Part shown: piece after piece, positions 52,778-63,046 of the stretch | Layout of the letters: every line of letters starts with the position of its first letter | How positions within the stretch are numbered: position 1 is the stretch's first letter | From: Thiobacillus sp. | GTDB lineage: Bacteria > Pseudomonadota > Gammaproteobacteria > Burkholderiales > Thiobacillaceae | Reading direction: 5' to 3' | NCBI GenBank assembly: GCA_016124745.1 | Contig: WGNC01000008.1 | Coordinates: 1-64,000 of the forward strand | Length of the DNA stretch: 64,000 bases | The notes under the pieces: model-generated | What the model saw: only the letters and a program-made list of their open reading frames with translations | What the model was told of the DNA's origin: nothing | The model's database searches: none | Made by a program: the position numbers and the translations under genes

Positions 52778-54648
52778 CACAAGACAAGCCCGACCGCGGG
52801 CCTGCTCTAGTGGCAACGGAAGTGGAGCGTAAGGTGCAGCGAACCATGGCCGCCATAGTGCTGATCGGAGCGTGCTGGTTCGCAGCCTGGCCCTACATGG
52901 GGCTGTGTCATGACTCGCGGCTCTATGCGCTCGAGGCGTTTGCACGACTGTCGCCGGGCATCTTTGATCGTGACCTGTTTCTGGCGTATGGCTCGCAGGG
53001 CGGATTCACTCTGTTTCCCAGCTTGTTTGGCGGGATGATCAAATGGCTTGGCCTGGAATCCGCTGCCTTTTCACTTGCGCTGGCCGGCAAACTGTTCTGG
53101 TTCGCCGCGCTGGTTTATCTGGCACGCCAGTTGATGCCTGCGCCGATCTGGTTCTTTGCCTGCCTGCCAGCGCTGGCATTCCCGGCTTTTTACGACAGCC
53201 ACGAGGTTTTTTCCTATGGCGAATCGTTTGCCACACCACGCATCTTTGCTGAAGCTTTCACCATGCTGGCCCTGGCTGCCTGGGCGAGGGGACGTCACAT
53301 CATGGCTGCGGGCCTGGTTTTCGCGGCCGGCGCGATGCACCCCCTGATGGCGCTACCGGGCGGCGTCTTGCTTGCCTTGCTTGCGTGGGCCGAGTTTGGG
53401 CGAAAGCGTCTGGCATGGCTGGCACTCGGGGGCTTGGCGGTGTTGGCCGCAACGGTGGCGGTCTACCCTGATCTGGGAAGCCGGCTTATTTCCTCGTATG
53501 ACCCTGCCTGGTACGATGCCGTTCGATCCCGCAATCCCTTCGTGTTCCTGGATACGTGGGATTTGGCGGCGTTCGACCGTATGGCCTGGCTAGGCGTGGT
53601 GCTGGCGTTGGTGGCAACAGAAGGGGCTGGCCCGCAGAGACGATTCGCGCTCGCGGCGCTGCTGACAGCCTGTGGTTTGCTGGCGCTGTCTTGGCTCGGA
53701 GCGGTTGTCTGGAAAAACATTCTGCTGACCCAACTCCAGCTCTGGCGCGCGCTCTGGCTCGCGCAGATTGTTGCGCTATTGTTGAGTGCGCCCCTGCTGC
53801 TCAGGTTATGGAAGACGGATTACGCGAGCAGGATCCTGGCGAGCTGCCTGGTTGCCGCCTATGCGCTGGGCCCCAACTGGATGGTCCTGATCACGCTGGC
53901 GGGTGTGGGGTTGCGCATGCTGTTGAGGCGGTTCGAATCGGCAATCGATACGAGTGCACCCCTCTGGCGTGGTTTGCCCTACATGATCACGCTGCCCGTG
54001 CTGTTCATGCACTTGATGGAGATGCCGCAGCGGGCGACGTTCGATGAATTGCTTACGGGAAGATCATCGTGGCGTATGGTGCTGGCCGACCGGCTGGTGC
54101 TGGTTCTGATAGGGGTGGCCGCATATTGGGGGGCTAGCCAGATGGGCAAACACGCAAGGTATTTTGTTCTTGCGCTATCCGGAGCAGCCTGCGTGGTTGC
54201 GGCTTCGAGCTGGCAGCCCATAGGCGTGGCCGAGGACTTGCCGGAAGTGCAGGCAATGTTCGTGCAGATGAAACAGGATATTCCGCCGGGTGCTGTCGTT
54301 CAAAGCACTGTGGGTGGCGGGAGTGGTGCACTCTGGTTTGTGCTGGAACGGGCGGGCTACATCAGCCAGTGGCAAACAGCCGGCGCGTTGTTCAATCGCG
54401 AAAATGCCCTGGAAGGCGTCAGGCGCCTCATATTGCTGGGTCAGGCCGGATTCCCTGACGCCAACGTCAAGTGGCATGAAAAAGCACTTGGCGCTCAAGT
54501 TCCTCTGACGTCGGATTCAGTAAGAATCCTCTGCAGCGACGAGGTGCTCGACTATGTGGTGATGGGTGGAAGCTGGGCACATGCGCAACACCGCTATCAG
54601 AGCGGTTCGAGAAAACTGTCGCTGTTTGCATGCGAGGCGTTCAGATGA
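52774..54648 (+). CDS. GT-C-like multi-helix membrane protein (paralog 1)
   Basis: 624 residues from TTG 52774 (ACAATTG overlap with the previous stop). About 12 helices and a C-terminal soluble part (about 480-624). A conserved acidic loop after helix 1, HDSRLYALEA, recalls the GT-C glycosyltransferase first loop. The next gene encodes a clear paralog with the same loop, YGSQG.FTLFP and FSYGESFATPR. I do not recognise a specific family. Probably transfers a sugar from a lipid carrier on the periplasmic side. Confidence 0.6.
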   Translation: MTQDKPDRGPALVATEVERKVQRTMAAIVLIGACWFAAWPYMGLCHDSRLYALEAFARLSPGIFDRDLFLAYGSQGGFTLFPSLFGGMIKWLGLESAAFSLALAGKLFWFAALVYLARQLMPAPIWFFACLPALAFPAFYDSHEVFSYGESFATPRIFAEAFTMLALAAWARGRHIMAAGLVFAAGAMHPLMALPGGVLLALLAWAEFGRKRLAWLALGGLAVLAATVAVYPDLGSRLISSYDPAWYDAVRSRNPFVFLDTWDLAAFDRMAWLGVVLALVATEGAGPQRRFALAALLTACGLLALSWLGAVVWKNILLTQLQLWRALWLAQIVALLLSAPLLLRLWKTDYASRILASCLVAAYALGPNWMVLITLAGVGLRMLLRRFESAIDTSAPLWRGLPYMITLPVLFMHLMEMPQRATFDELLTGRSSWRMVLADRLVLVLIGVAAYWGASQMGKHARYFVLALSGAACVVAASSWQPIGVAEDLPEVQAMFVQMKQDIPPGAVVQSTVGGGSGALWFVLERAGYISQWQTAGALFNRENALEGVRRLILLGQAGFPDANVKWHEKALGAQVPLTSDSVRILCSDEVLDYVVMGGSWAHAQHRYQSGSRKLSLFACEAFR

Positions 54649-54741
54649 GTCAGATGTTATTGACTTGCTGTGATCAGTCCATGAGACCGCTCATGAGCTG
54701 CAAGAAGTTCTCTGGAACAGGGCAATCGTGCGGGTAATCAA

Positions 54742-56640
54742 TTGATACTGGATAAGCTGGATATCCGTGTGGCCTGGAGGCAATGGAAGGAGGATCGGAA
54801 CGCCCAGCGCGCCACGGCGGCGCTTATGCTGGTCGCGGCGTGCTGGTTCGCTGCCTGGCCCTACATGGGTCTGTGGCATGACTCGCGGCTCTATGCGCTT
54901 GAGGCGCTTGCGCGCCTGACCCCCGGGAATTTCGATCGTGATATTTTTCTGGCGTATGGATCGCAGGGAAAATTCACGCTTTTCCCCGGCATCTTTGCCG
55001 CACTCATAGAACGGTTTGGACTGGAAGATGCCGCGTTTGCGCTGACGCTGGCGGGAAAGGTTCTATGGATCGGCTCGCTCGCGTTCCTGACACGCCAGCT
55101 GCTCCCGTGGCCGCAGGCGCTATTCGGATTGCTTCTGGTACTGGCATATCCGCCTTTCTACGATAGCTACAAGGTTTTCTCCTACGGAGAGTCTTTCGCA
55201 ACCCCCCGACTGTACGCCGAAGCATTGGCGTTCCTGGCGCTGGGCGCATGGCTTCGAGGACGTCATGCCGTTGCATGGCTGGTGCTTCTGCTGGCTGGCC
55301 TGTTTCATCCCCTGATGGCGATTCCCGGGGCAGCGCTGCTCGCCTGGATGACGGCGGCCGGGTTCAGACGACAGCAAATCGCATGGTTGGCGCTCGGATC
55401 GTCGGTGGCGGTCGTGTCCGCTCTTCTGGCGTTCCCGGATCTGCAGGTACGGCTGTTTTCCGTTTACGACCCGGCCTGGTTCGATGCGATTGCACTGCGC
55501 AATCCGTATGTGTTCGTCGATCGGTGGGGGGGCGCTGCGTTTGGCCGCATGGCCTGGATCGCGGTGGTGCTGGCCCTGGTTGCGCGCGAGGAGACCGGAA
55601 TGCTTCGCAGATTCGCATTCGCGGTGCTGCTGATCACGGCCAGCTTGTTGGTGGTGTCGTGGCTGGGGACAAGCGTCTGGAGGAACATATTGCTCACGCA
55701 GCTCCAGCTGTGGCGTGCGCTGTGGCTTGCTCAAGTCGTCGCACTTGTCTTGCTGGCAGTCCTGCTGCCCAGGCTCTGGAAATCCAGTTACGCGGACAGA
55801 ATATTGGCAAGCTGCCTGGTTGCCGCAATGCTGCAGGACACCTGGACCATGGGGTTGCTAGCGCTTGGAGGAGTCGTGCTCAGCGAAGCTTTGAAACGTG
55901 CTTCCGCGTCGGTCGACACCAGGGCGTTTTTCTGGCGGATCCTGCCGTATCTGATTGTCATGCCATGGCTGTTGATGCACTTTCTCGACATGCGGTATTG
56001 GCTGCTGATCAATGATTTCTATCTCGACAAGGCGGGATGGCGCGTGTTTCTGGCAGACCGGGTCGTGATGTTTGCCACTGGCCTCGCGGCATACTGGGTA
56101 TTGGCGCAGGCGGGCGCGGGTACGGTCAGGGCGCTTCTGGGTACCGCAGGTGCTGCGCTGCTCGTGGCGGTTATTGCCTGGTCGCCAAGCTCTGGAAGAT
56201 CCGGGTCGGCAGGCTGGAATGACGTCTATGCCCAATTGAAGCAGGACATTCCGCCGGGAAGTGTGGTCGCAAGCACGGTTCAGGGTGGTGTTCGTTTCAT
56301 CTGGTTCGGGCTGGAAAGGCCAAGTTATGTCAGTCAGGTTCAGATGGCAGGCGGGCTATTCAACCGCGACACGGCTTTGGAGGGCATAAGGCGGCTTCAA
56401 TCGCTGGAGAAGGCGGGGTTCCCTTTCAGCAGCCCGGAGTGGGGCGGCAAGAACCCCGACCCTGGGAACAGGAAGGTGTCCCTTCAGTCGATCGCTGCCC
56501 TGTGTACTGATTCCGGGCTGGATTATGTGATCATGGACGGTGGACGGGAGGGGGCCAAGCAGTATTTCCAGAATGGCAGACCGATGCTTTCGCTTTTTGC
56601 ATGCAGGGACTTCAGAGACGGCAGGGGTGCGCCGTTGTAG
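54742..56640 (+). CDS. GT-C-like multi-helix membrane protein (paralog 2)
   Basis: 632 residues from TTG 54742. Same architecture and motifs as the preceding gene: AACWFAAWPYMGLWHDSRLY at the start, KVFSYGESFATPR in the middle, and LKQDIPPGSVVASTV and DYVIMDGG in the soluble tail. Tandem duplication followed by divergence (roughly half of the residues identical by eye). The copies could have different acceptors or donors. It ends 5 nt before the gtrA-type gene. Confidence 0.6.
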   Translation: MILDKLDIRVAWRQWKEDRNAQRATAALMLVAACWFAAWPYMGLWHDSRLYALEALARLTPGNFDRDIFLAYGSQGKFTLFPGIFAALIERFGLEDAAFALTLAGKVLWIGSLAFLTRQLLPWPQALFGLLLVLAYPPFYDSYKVFSYGESFATPRLYAEALAFLALGAWLRGRHAVAWLVLLLAGLFHPLMAIPGAALLAWMTAAGFRRQQIAWLALGSSVAVVSALLAFPDLQVRLFSVYDPAWFDAIALRNPYVFVDRWGGAAFGRMAWIAVVLALVAREETGMLRRFAFAVLLITASLLVVSWLGTSVWRNILLTQLQLWRALWLAQVVALVLLAVLLPRLWKSSYADRILASCLVAAMLQDTWTMGLLALGGVVLSEALKRASASVDTRAFFWRILPYLIVMPWLLMHFLDMRYWLLINDFYLDKAGWRVFLADRVVMFATGLAAYWVLAQAGAGTVRALLGTAGAALLVAVIAWSPSSGRSGSAGWNDVYAQLKQDIPPGSVVASTVQGGVRFIWFGLERPSYVSQVQMAGGLFNRDTALEGIRRLQSLEKAGFPFSSPEWGGKNPDPGNRKVSLQSIAALCTDSGLDYVIMDGGREGAKQYFQNGRPMLSLFACRDFRDGRGAPL

Positions 56641-56645
56641 TCCTA

Positions 56646-57104
56646 ATGAAAACCAGGTGGCAATCCATGGACATGATTTCAAAGAGGAATTCGCTTAGAA
56701 GCGAGTTTGTCCGCTATGTTGCAGTCGGCGGAGCAGCCTTCGCAGCCGATTTTGCACTTCTGGCGGTTCTGACCGAGCTGTTCGGTGTCCATTACCTGGT
56801 CGCGGCCTTGTTCGCATTCCTGCTGGGCACCGCCGTCAACTACTGGCTTTCCGTGCGCTGGGTGTTCAGCTATCGGGCCATCGACGTGCGCGGTGCGGAG
56901 TTCGGCCTGTTTCTGCTGGTCGGCGTGATCACGCTCGGCGTGTCACTCGGACTGATGTCGCTGCTCGTCGAAGGGTTGGCAATGCATGTGCTGATCGCCA
57001 AATGCGTGGTCACGGCTTTCACCCTGGTCGCCAATTTCGCCGGGCGGCGCGCGTTGCTGTTCACGCGCTGGGGTCGTGCTGCGATGATTTCAACTTCACG
57101 CTGA
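56646..57104 (+). CDS. GtrA-family membrane protein
   Basis: 152 residues from ATG 56646 (ATG 56667 is an alternative). Four helices and the family phrases [19 protein letters not shown] and [17 protein letters not shown]. GtrA proteins are thought to move or hold polyprenyl-phosphate-linked sugars. The GT2 enzyme at 58928 is the usual partner (GtrB-like). Confidence 0.85.
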   Translation: MKTRWQSMDMISKRNSLRSEFVRYVAVGGAAFAADFALLAVLTELFGVHYLVAALFAFLLGTAVNYWLSVRWVFSYRAIDVRGAEFGLFLLVGVITLGVSLGLMSLLVEGLAMHVLIAKCVVTAFTLVANFAGRRALLFTRWGRAAMISTSR

Positions 57105-57108
57105 CAGC

Positions 57109-58725
57109 ATGAAAAAGACCGCTCTCATCATTGGCGCAGGCCCTGCCGGGCTGACCGCTGCGCTCGAACTGCTGCGCCGCAGCGACATTATTCCCATCGT
57201 GCTGGAAGCCGACACCCAGGTAGGCGGCATTTCGCGCACGGTAAACCATCTGGGCAACCGCATCGACATCGGCGGCCACCGGTTCTTTTCCAAATCCGAC
57301 TGGGTCATGAACTGGTGGAAGGAGATCCTGCCTGTCAGCGTGGACAACGCCGATACGGTTCGCATCACCTATCAGAACAAGTCGCGCGAAATCGACGTGG
57401 CACCGATGGCGGGCGGGGATCCCGATCGTGCCATGCTGCTGCGTGGGCGGCTGTCGCGCATCTATTATCTGCGCCGTTTCTTCGATTACCCGATCAAGCT
57501 CTCGGCAAGCACATTGGGCAACCTGGGACCCGTGCGGGTGCTGAAAATCGGCACCAGCTATGCGTGGGCGCGACTGTTTCCGCGCAAGACCGAACGTTCG
57601 CTGGAGGACTTTCTGGTCAACCGCTTCGGTCGACAGCTCTACCTCACCTTCTTCAGGGACTACACGGAAAAAGTATGGGGCGTGCCCTGCCATGAAATCA
57701 GTGCCGAGTGGGGCGCGCAACGCATCAAGGGCCTGTCGGTGAGTTCCGCGCTCAAGCACGCGCTGCGCAAGCTGCTGGGGCTGGAGCAGAAGGCCGTCAA
57801 CACCTCGCTCATCGAACGATTCCTCTACCCGAAGTTCGGCCCCGGCCAGATGTGGGAAGAAGTCGCCAGTCAAGTACGCGATCATGGCGGGAAGATCCAC
57901 TTTGGTCATCAGGTACGCGGCCTGAGAATTGAAAATGGCCGCGTTGCTGCAGTGACCGCATGGGATGCAGCGGCGGGCCGGGAGGTCGAATTCGCTTGCG
58001 ACTACGCGTTTTCCACCATGCCGGTGCGCGATCTGGTCCGTGGCATGAACGAGGTGCCCGCAGAGGTGCGCGAAGTGGCCGAGACGCTGCCTTACCGCGA
58101 CTTCATTACCGTGGGACTGCTGGCGAAAAAAATGCGTGCGAACCCGCAATCGCGCTCGGTCGATGCCAACAACATGCCGCCCGATAACTGGATCTACATC
58201 CAGGAGAGCGACGTGAAGGTCGGTCGCCTGCAGATATTCAACAACTGGAGCCCAGGCATGGTTGCCGACCCGTCCAAGGTGTGGATGGGACTGGAATACT
58301 TCTGCAACGAGGGCGATGCGTTGTGGTCGATGACCGACGACGAACTCAAGACGCTCGGCAAGCGCGAAATGGCACAAATCGGCCTGCTCGACGAGGCGGA
58401 CGTCGAGGATGCCGTGGTCATCCGCATGCCCAAGGCTTACCCGGCCTATTTTGGCAGCTATGCGCGCTTCGATGTCGTGCGGGAATACCTGGACGGCATC
58501 CGGAACCTGTTCCCGGTCGGCCGCAACGGCATGCACCGCTACAACAACCAGGACCACTCCATGCTCACTGCAAAAATGTCTGTCGACAACATTCTTGCCG
58601 GCGTGACCAGCAAGGCCAATATCTGGGCGGTGAACGTCGACGACGATTATCATGAGGAGGTTCGCGAGCCCCGGGTTCCTGATCGTCCTGCGAAGCAGGA
58701 AAAACTTGCGGAGGCCTCTTATTGA
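57109..58725 (+). CDS. FAD-dependent amine-oxidase-fold oxidoreductase
   Basis: 538 residues. FAD site [19 protein letters not shown] at the N-terminus, then GGISRTV and IDIGGHRFF, as in the protoporphyrinogen-oxidase/UDP-galactopyranose-mutase-like group. The C-terminal motif [16 protein letters not shown] completes the FAD pocket. Proteins of this kind are often linked with GtrA and GT2 genes, as here; the reaction is not known. It starts 4 nt after gtrA. Confidence 0.75.
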   Translation: MKKTALIIGAGPAGLTAALELLRRSDIIPIVLEADTQVGGISRTVNHLGNRIDIGGHRFFSKSDWVMNWWKEILPVSVDNADTVRITYQNKSREIDVAPMAGGDPDRAMLLRGRLSRIYYLRRFFDYPIKLSASTLGNLGPVRVLKIGTSYAWARLFPRKTERSLEDFLVNRFGRQLYLTFFRDYTEKVWGVPCHEISAEWGAQRIKGLSVSSALKHALRKLLGLEQKAVNTSLIERFLYPKFGPGQMWEEVASQVRDHGGKIHFGHQVRGLRIENGRVAAVTAWDAAAGREVEFACDYAFSTMPVRDLVRGMNEVPAEVREVAETLPYRDFITVGLLAKKMRANPQSRSVDANNMPPDNWIYIQESDVKVGRLQIFNNWSPGMVADPSKVWMGLEYFCNEGDALWSMTDDELKTLGKREMAQIGLLDEADVEDAVVIRMPKAYPAYFGSYARFDVVREYLDGIRNLFPVGRNGMHRYNNQDHSMLTAKMSVDNILAGVTSKANIWAVNVDDDYHEEVREPRVPDRPAKQEKLAEASY

Positions 58726-58756
58726 TCTTTCTGAAAATCATGACAATTAGCGACTC

Positions 58757-58839
58757 CCGTTCGGGCTGAGCTTGTCGAAGCCGTGTGCCCACTCGGATAT
58801 GCCCTTCGATCGTTCGACAGGCTCACGATCAGGGCGAAT
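58757..58839. repeat. Paired, inverted REP-like elements
   Basis: The first half (58757-58780) is the inverse complement of the elements at 12665 and 32296 (CCGTTCGGGCTGAGCTTGTC). The second half (58803-58839) is a diverged palindrome with TTCGACAGGCTCACGATC. Opposed pairs like this resemble bacterial BIMEs. Intergenic, before the GT2 gene. Confidence 0.65.
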
Positions 58840-58927
58840 CGAGACTTGTCATGAGTTATGGAAACCTCAATGAATGAGTGCCTACCTGAGAATCGGCAAG
58901 CAGTGCATGTAGAGTGACGTTCAATCC

Positions 58928-60112
58928 ATGTCTTACGCTGTTCCACTTTCTGATGTCATGACGTCGAGCGAAATTCTTGTCTCGGCTGTCATGCCTTGCC
59001 TCAACGAAGAAAAAACGCTGGGCCTTTGCATAGAAAAAATTCAGCGTGCCTTCGACGAGATGGGCGTGGCCGGCGAAATCGTGGTGGCCGACAATGGCTC
59101 GTCCGACCGTTCCGTGGAGATCGCCGAGTCGCTTGGTGCGCGCGTCGTGCGTGAGCGGCGCAAAGGTTACGGCTCGGCCTTGCTGGCCGGGATATCTGCC
59201 GCGCGCGGACGTATCGTCGTGATGGCGGACGCCGATGATTCGTACGATTGGGCGGTGTTGGGCGACTTCGTGCGGAAGATCGATGACGGGTACGATCTGG
59301 TCATGGGCAACCGTTTCAAGGGCGGCATCGAGCCCGGGGCCATGCCGCCTTTGCATCGCTACCTTGGAAACCCCGTTCTTTCGATGCTGGCGCGCGTGAT
59401 GTACCGAATTCCCATCAACGATTTCCATTGCGGCATGCGTGCGTTCACGCGCGAATCGTTCGATCGCATGAAGGTTCGCACCGCCGGTATGGAGTTCGCC
59501 ACCGAAATGGTGGTCAGCGCCTCGCATGCCGGCCTGCGCATCGCCGAAATCCCGACTCGCCTGTATCCGGACAAGCGTGACCGGCCACCCCACCTGCGAT
59601 CGTTCCGGGACGGCTGGCGGCATTTGCGCTTCATGCTGACCTACGCGCCGGATTGGCTTTATCTGGTACCGGGAGGCATGCTGTCCCTGCTGGGCGTGGT
59701 GGGCATGGCGATGCTGGCCACCGGGCCGGTTGAGATCGGAAAGATCAATCTGGGCATCCATTTTCTGGCTTTGGCCAGCTTGTTCACCCTGCTTGGCGCG
59801 AACGTGATTGGATTCGGCATCCTTGCGCGTCTGATCGGCGCCCGGCGAAACCCGATTGCGCCGGAAAGCGCCATTGGGCGTCTGCTCTCCTGGTTCAGCC
59901 TGGAGCGGGGACTGGTCATCGGTGGTTTATTCGCCGTGACGGGGTTGATCTTTGATGGCTGGATACTCGCCGAATGGGTCTTGCGGGGCTTCGGCGATAT
60001 GACGGGGACGGTGCACGTGGCATTTGTAGCCACCACGATCATGCTGCTGGGCGTAAACGCGCTCTTTGCATCCTTTCTGTTCAACATGTTGCGCGAGGAA
60101 TATCTGGGATGA
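58928..60112 (+). CDS. GT2 glycosyltransferase, polyprenyl-phosphate sugar synthase-like
   Basis: 394 residues. GT-A domain with SAVMPCLNEEKTLG, VVADNGSSDRS and the DxD motif in VMADADDSYDW, like dolichol-phosphate glucose/mannose synthases and GtrB. Three or four C-terminal helices (about 245-390). It would attach a sugar to undecaprenyl phosphate for use by the GT-C-like proteins, with the GtrA protein as flippase; this chain is inference. Confidence 0.85.
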   Translation: MSYAVPLSDVMTSSEILVSAVMPCLNEEKTLGLCIEKIQRAFDEMGVAGEIVVADNGSSDRSVEIAESLGARVVRERRKGYGSALLAGISAARGRIVVMADADDSYDWAVLGDFVRKIDDGYDLVMGNRFKGGIEPGAMPPLHRYLGNPVLSMLARVMYRIPINDFHCGMRAFTRESFDRMKVRTAGMEFATEMVVSASHAGLRIAEIPTRLYPDKRDRPPHLRSFRDGWRHLRFMLTYAPDWLYLVPGGMLSLLGVVGMAMLATGPVEIGKINLGIHFLALASLFTLLGANVIGFGILARLIGARRNPIAPESAIGRLLSWFSLERGLVIGGLFAVTGLIFDGWILAEWVLRGFGDMTGTVHVAFVATTIMLLGVNALFASFLFNMLREEYLG

Positions 60113-60233
60113 TGGAAGCGGCTTCTCTCAGGATTCCAAACAATACCGCGATGCTCAACGTGCCACGCTGGCTAGCTGATATGGCTGTATTTTGAACCAA
60201 TGCATTAAACGTACAGGTCCCGGTTCGCAAAGT

Positions 60234-61349
60234 ATGAGCAAGAAACCCATTTATGTAACTGAGCCCTACCTGCCTCCACTGGAGGAGTTCATCCCTTATC
60301 TGGAACAGATCTGGGATAGCAGACGCCTGACCAATAATGGCCCGTTTCACAAGCAGCTTGAAGAAACGCTGTGCGATTTCCTGGGCGTGGAACATTTGGC
60401 GCTGTTTGCCAATGGCACTATAGCGCTCGTTACCGCGCTGCAAACTCTGCGCATTACCGGCGAGGTGATCACCACGCCATATTCCTTTGTTGCAACAGCG
60501 CATTCTCTGGTTTGGAACAACATCAAGCCGGTATTTGTGGACATCGACCCGATTACCTGCAACCTCGATCCAGACAAGATCGAAGCAGCTATCACTCCGC
60601 AGACCACTGCAATCCTGCCTGTGCACTGCTATGGAAACCCCTGTGATGTGGAACGCATCCAGAGGATTGCTGATACCTACGGTCTCAAAGTTATCTATGA
60701 TGCTGCGCATGCCTTTGGCGTCCGTCACCACGGGGAAAGCTTGTTCAAGCACGGCGATCTTTCGGTGCTGAGTTTCCACGCCACCAAAGTATTCAATACC
60801 TTTGAAGGCGGGGCCATCGTTTGCCCCGATGCAAAAACCAAACAACGAATTGATTATCTGAAGAATTTTGGCTTCGCTGACGAAGTTACCGTGATGGCTG
60901 CCGGCATCAATGGCAAGATGAACGAAGTGCAGGCTGCTTTCGGCCTGCTGCAACTCAAGCATATTGACCATGCTATCGAACAACGCAGGGCCATCGATAC
61001 GCGCTACCGTCAGACTCTCTTGGGCATCTCCGGGATTACCTGTTTGGCCGAGCCAGTTCACACGGTAAGAAACTACGCCTATTTCCCTATTCTGGTGGGC
61101 GAGGAATATCCCATGAGCCGGGATGCTCTCTACCAAAGACTCCGGGATCACGGCATCTTTGCTCGGCGCTACTTCTATCCCCTGATCAGCAGCATGCCGA
61201 TGTATCGCGGACTGTCGTCGGCCAACGCAGCGAATCTGCCGCAAGCAAATGCGATAGCGGAAAGGATCTTGTGTCTGCCGATTTACCCGGATCTGGCAGC
61301 GGAACAGGTAGACGCCATCGCGGTGATGGTTTCTGGCGCGGGACTTTGA
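60234..61349 (+). CDS. DegT/DnrJ/EryC1/StrS-family PLP aminotransferase
   Basis: 371 residues from ATG 60234 (TTG 60192 would add 14). Motifs: TNNGPFHKQLEE, ALFANGTIALVTAL, the Asp in YDAAHAFGV and the PLP Lys in SFHATKVFNTFEGG, GINGKMNEVQAAFGLLQL. Such enzymes aminate keto-sugar nucleotides for O-antigen or capsule. Codons are less GC-rich here than in the left part of the window, common in polysaccharide loci. Confidence 0.9.
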   Translation: MSKKPIYVTEPYLPPLEEFIPYLEQIWDSRRLTNNGPFHKQLEETLCDFLGVEHLALFANGTIALVTALQTLRITGEVITTPYSFVATAHSLVWNNIKPVFVDIDPITCNLDPDKIEAAITPQTTAILPVHCYGNPCDVERIQRIADTYGLKVIYDAAHAFGVRHHGESLFKHGDLSVLSFHATKVFNTFEGGAIVCPDAKTKQRIDYLKNFGFADEVTVMAAGINGKMNEVQAAFGLLQLKHIDHAIEQRRAIDTRYRQTLLGISGITCLAEPVHTVRNYAYFPILVGEEYPMSRDALYQRLRDHGIFARRYFYPLISSMPMYRGLSSANAANLPQANAIAERILCLPIYPDLAAEQVDAIAVMVSGAGL

Positions 61350-61383
61350 GCCATCTCCGCATCCTATACATTTAGGAGCTGAC

Positions 61384-62073
61384 ATGAAGCTCGCCATCAT
61401 GCAACCCTATCTGTTCCCGTACCTAAGCTATTTTCAGTTGATACATGCTGTGGATGCATTTGTTGTCTATGACGATGTCAATTACATCAAGGGCGGCTGG
61501 ATCAATCGAAACTTCATCCTCGGGCAGGGACAGCAGCAACGGATTACATTGTCACTGTCACACGCCAGTCCCAATAGCAAGATTAATCAAGTCTCGGTGG
61601 GTGGCAATTCGGGGAATCTGCTAAAGACCATCAGGCAACACTATGCAAAAAGTTCGAACTTTGCAGCGGGGTTTCCTGTTATTGAAGAAATACTCCTCCA
61701 GCACGAGACCAATCTCGCAAAATTTCTCGACGCTGGCTTGCGGCGGATCTGTGCCCACCTCGGACTGCAGTGTGAATGGCATATTTCCTCTGACCTTCAG
61801 AAGGACAACAGCCTGCGCGGGCAGGAGAAGGTGCTTGCGATCTGCGAAGAGCTTGGGGCGACCCACTACATCAATTTGCCGGGAGGAAAGTCACTCTACG
61901 ATAGGGTGGCGTTCGCAAGCAGAGGGATCCAGCTCTCGTTCATTCAGCCGAAAACTGCGCCCTATCGCCAATTCGGAAAAGAGTTCGTGCCCAACCTCTC
62001 CATCATCGATGTGATTATGTTCAACGACAGAATACGGTGCACAAAATTACTTGAGGAGTATGACCTTGTCTGA
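61384..62073 (+). CDS. WbqC-family protein
   Basis: 229 residues with the family start MKLAIMQPYLFPYLSYFQLI, then YDDVNYIKGGWINRNFIL and the late SIIDVIMFND. An AGGAGCTGAC ribosome site precedes it. WbqC proteins occur in O-antigen and capsule loci and may act in amino-sugar acylation or amide formation; no reaction is established. Overlaps the next gene by 8-14 nt. Confidence 0.88.
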   Translation: MKLAIMQPYLFPYLSYFQLIHAVDAFVVYDDVNYIKGGWINRNFILGQGQQQRITLSLSHASPNSKINQVSVGGNSGNLLKTIRQHYAKSSNFAAGFPVIEEILLQHETNLAKFLDAGLRRICAHLGLQCEWHISSDLQKDNSLRGQEKVLAICEELGATHYINLPGGKSLYDRVAFASRGIQLSFIQPKTAPYRQFGKEFVPNLSIIDVIMFNDRIRCTKLLEEYDLV

Positions 62074-63046
62074 CGACAGCGTCGCACCGATTGGCGGATA
62101 CTTTGAACTGGAGCTTCCCAGCATGCGGCAGCTACCTTATCCTGGTTCCGCAAAATTCCAGTCGGCAAGAGCGGCTTTTCTTGCATTGCTTCGCGCAGGC
62201 AAGCCCAAACGAGTTTGGCTACCAAGATATATCTGCAATGCAATGCTCGCCCCTCTGGAGGAAGCGGGAATCGAGTGCGTATGGTATGACGTGAACGAGC
62301 AGCTGGAAGTTGATAGCGCCACAAGAATTGATATCGATGACTGGCTGCTTTATGTCAACTACTTTGGCATTTGCAACAAGAAAGTGGAGAAGTTGCTTGA
62401 GCGCTATTCACCCAAACAGGTCGTGCTGGATTTTTCCCAATCGTTCTTCTCATCCCCTGTTAACAAAGCCTTGGCAACGATCTATTCACCCAGAAAATTC
62501 TTTGGTGTTCCAGATGGGGGGCTGTTGATAAGCCAGATTCCGGTATCACTCCCCGAGATGCAGGATACAGGCTCTCTCGGACGGATGTCACATCTGATGC
62601 GACGACTTGGCGATTCCCCGGAGGCAGGATATCCCGAATACAAACGTGCTGAAGAGGGCTTGGCTGCATGTGAGCCAAAACGGATGTCAAAGCTGTCGGA
62701 GCGGGTCTTTTCGTCGATTGATTTCGATAATGCCAGAAAGAGGCGCAGGGAGAATTTCTTGTTCCTTCACGAAGAATTGTGCGCAGAAAATCAACTCGCT
62801 ATAGACGTTTCGAGCATTACGGCTCCATTGTGCTATCCATTCCGGACCTGTGACAAAGACCTTAGGCACCGACTAATAAAGAAGAGGGTCTTTGTTGCAA
62901 CTTACTGGACCGATGCGGTCAGCCGGGTGAGCGATGAATGGGCAGACAAGATGGTTAGGAATCTACTACCTCTTCCTATCGATCAGAGATATGGAAGGAA
63001 AGAAATGGAAAGACTGGTATCGGTCATTCTTCATCAGAACGCATGA
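62060..63046 (+). CDS. PLP-fold (DegT-like) protein in the surface-glycan locus
   Basis: About 328 residues. Start either ATG 62060 or, with better spacing to GAGGAG at 62053, TTG 62066. It shows a diverged aminotransferase pattern: WLPRYICNAMLAPLEEAG, LLYVNYFGICN, LDFSQSFFS and SPRKFFGVPDGGLL, where the Lys would be the PLP site. Shorter and more diverged than the protein at 60234. Could be an enzyme for an unusual sugar or a non-catalytic relative. Ends at 63046, overlapping the next ATG. Confidence 0.6.
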   Translation: MTLSDDSVAPIGGYFELELPSMRQLPYPGSAKFQSARAAFLALLRAGKPKRVWLPRYICNAMLAPLEEAGIECVWYDVNEQLEVDSATRIDIDDWLLYVNYFGICNKKVEKLLERYSPKQVVLDFSQSFFSSPVNKALATIYSPRKFFGVPDGGLLISQIPVSLPEMQDTGSLGRMSHLMRRLGDSPEAGYPEYKRAEEGLAACEPKRMSKLSERVFSSIDFDNARKRRRENFLFLHEELCAENQLAIDVSSITAPLCYPFRTCDKDLRHRLIKKRVFVATYWTDAVSRVSDEWADKMVRNLLPLPIDQRYGRKEMERLVSVILHQNA

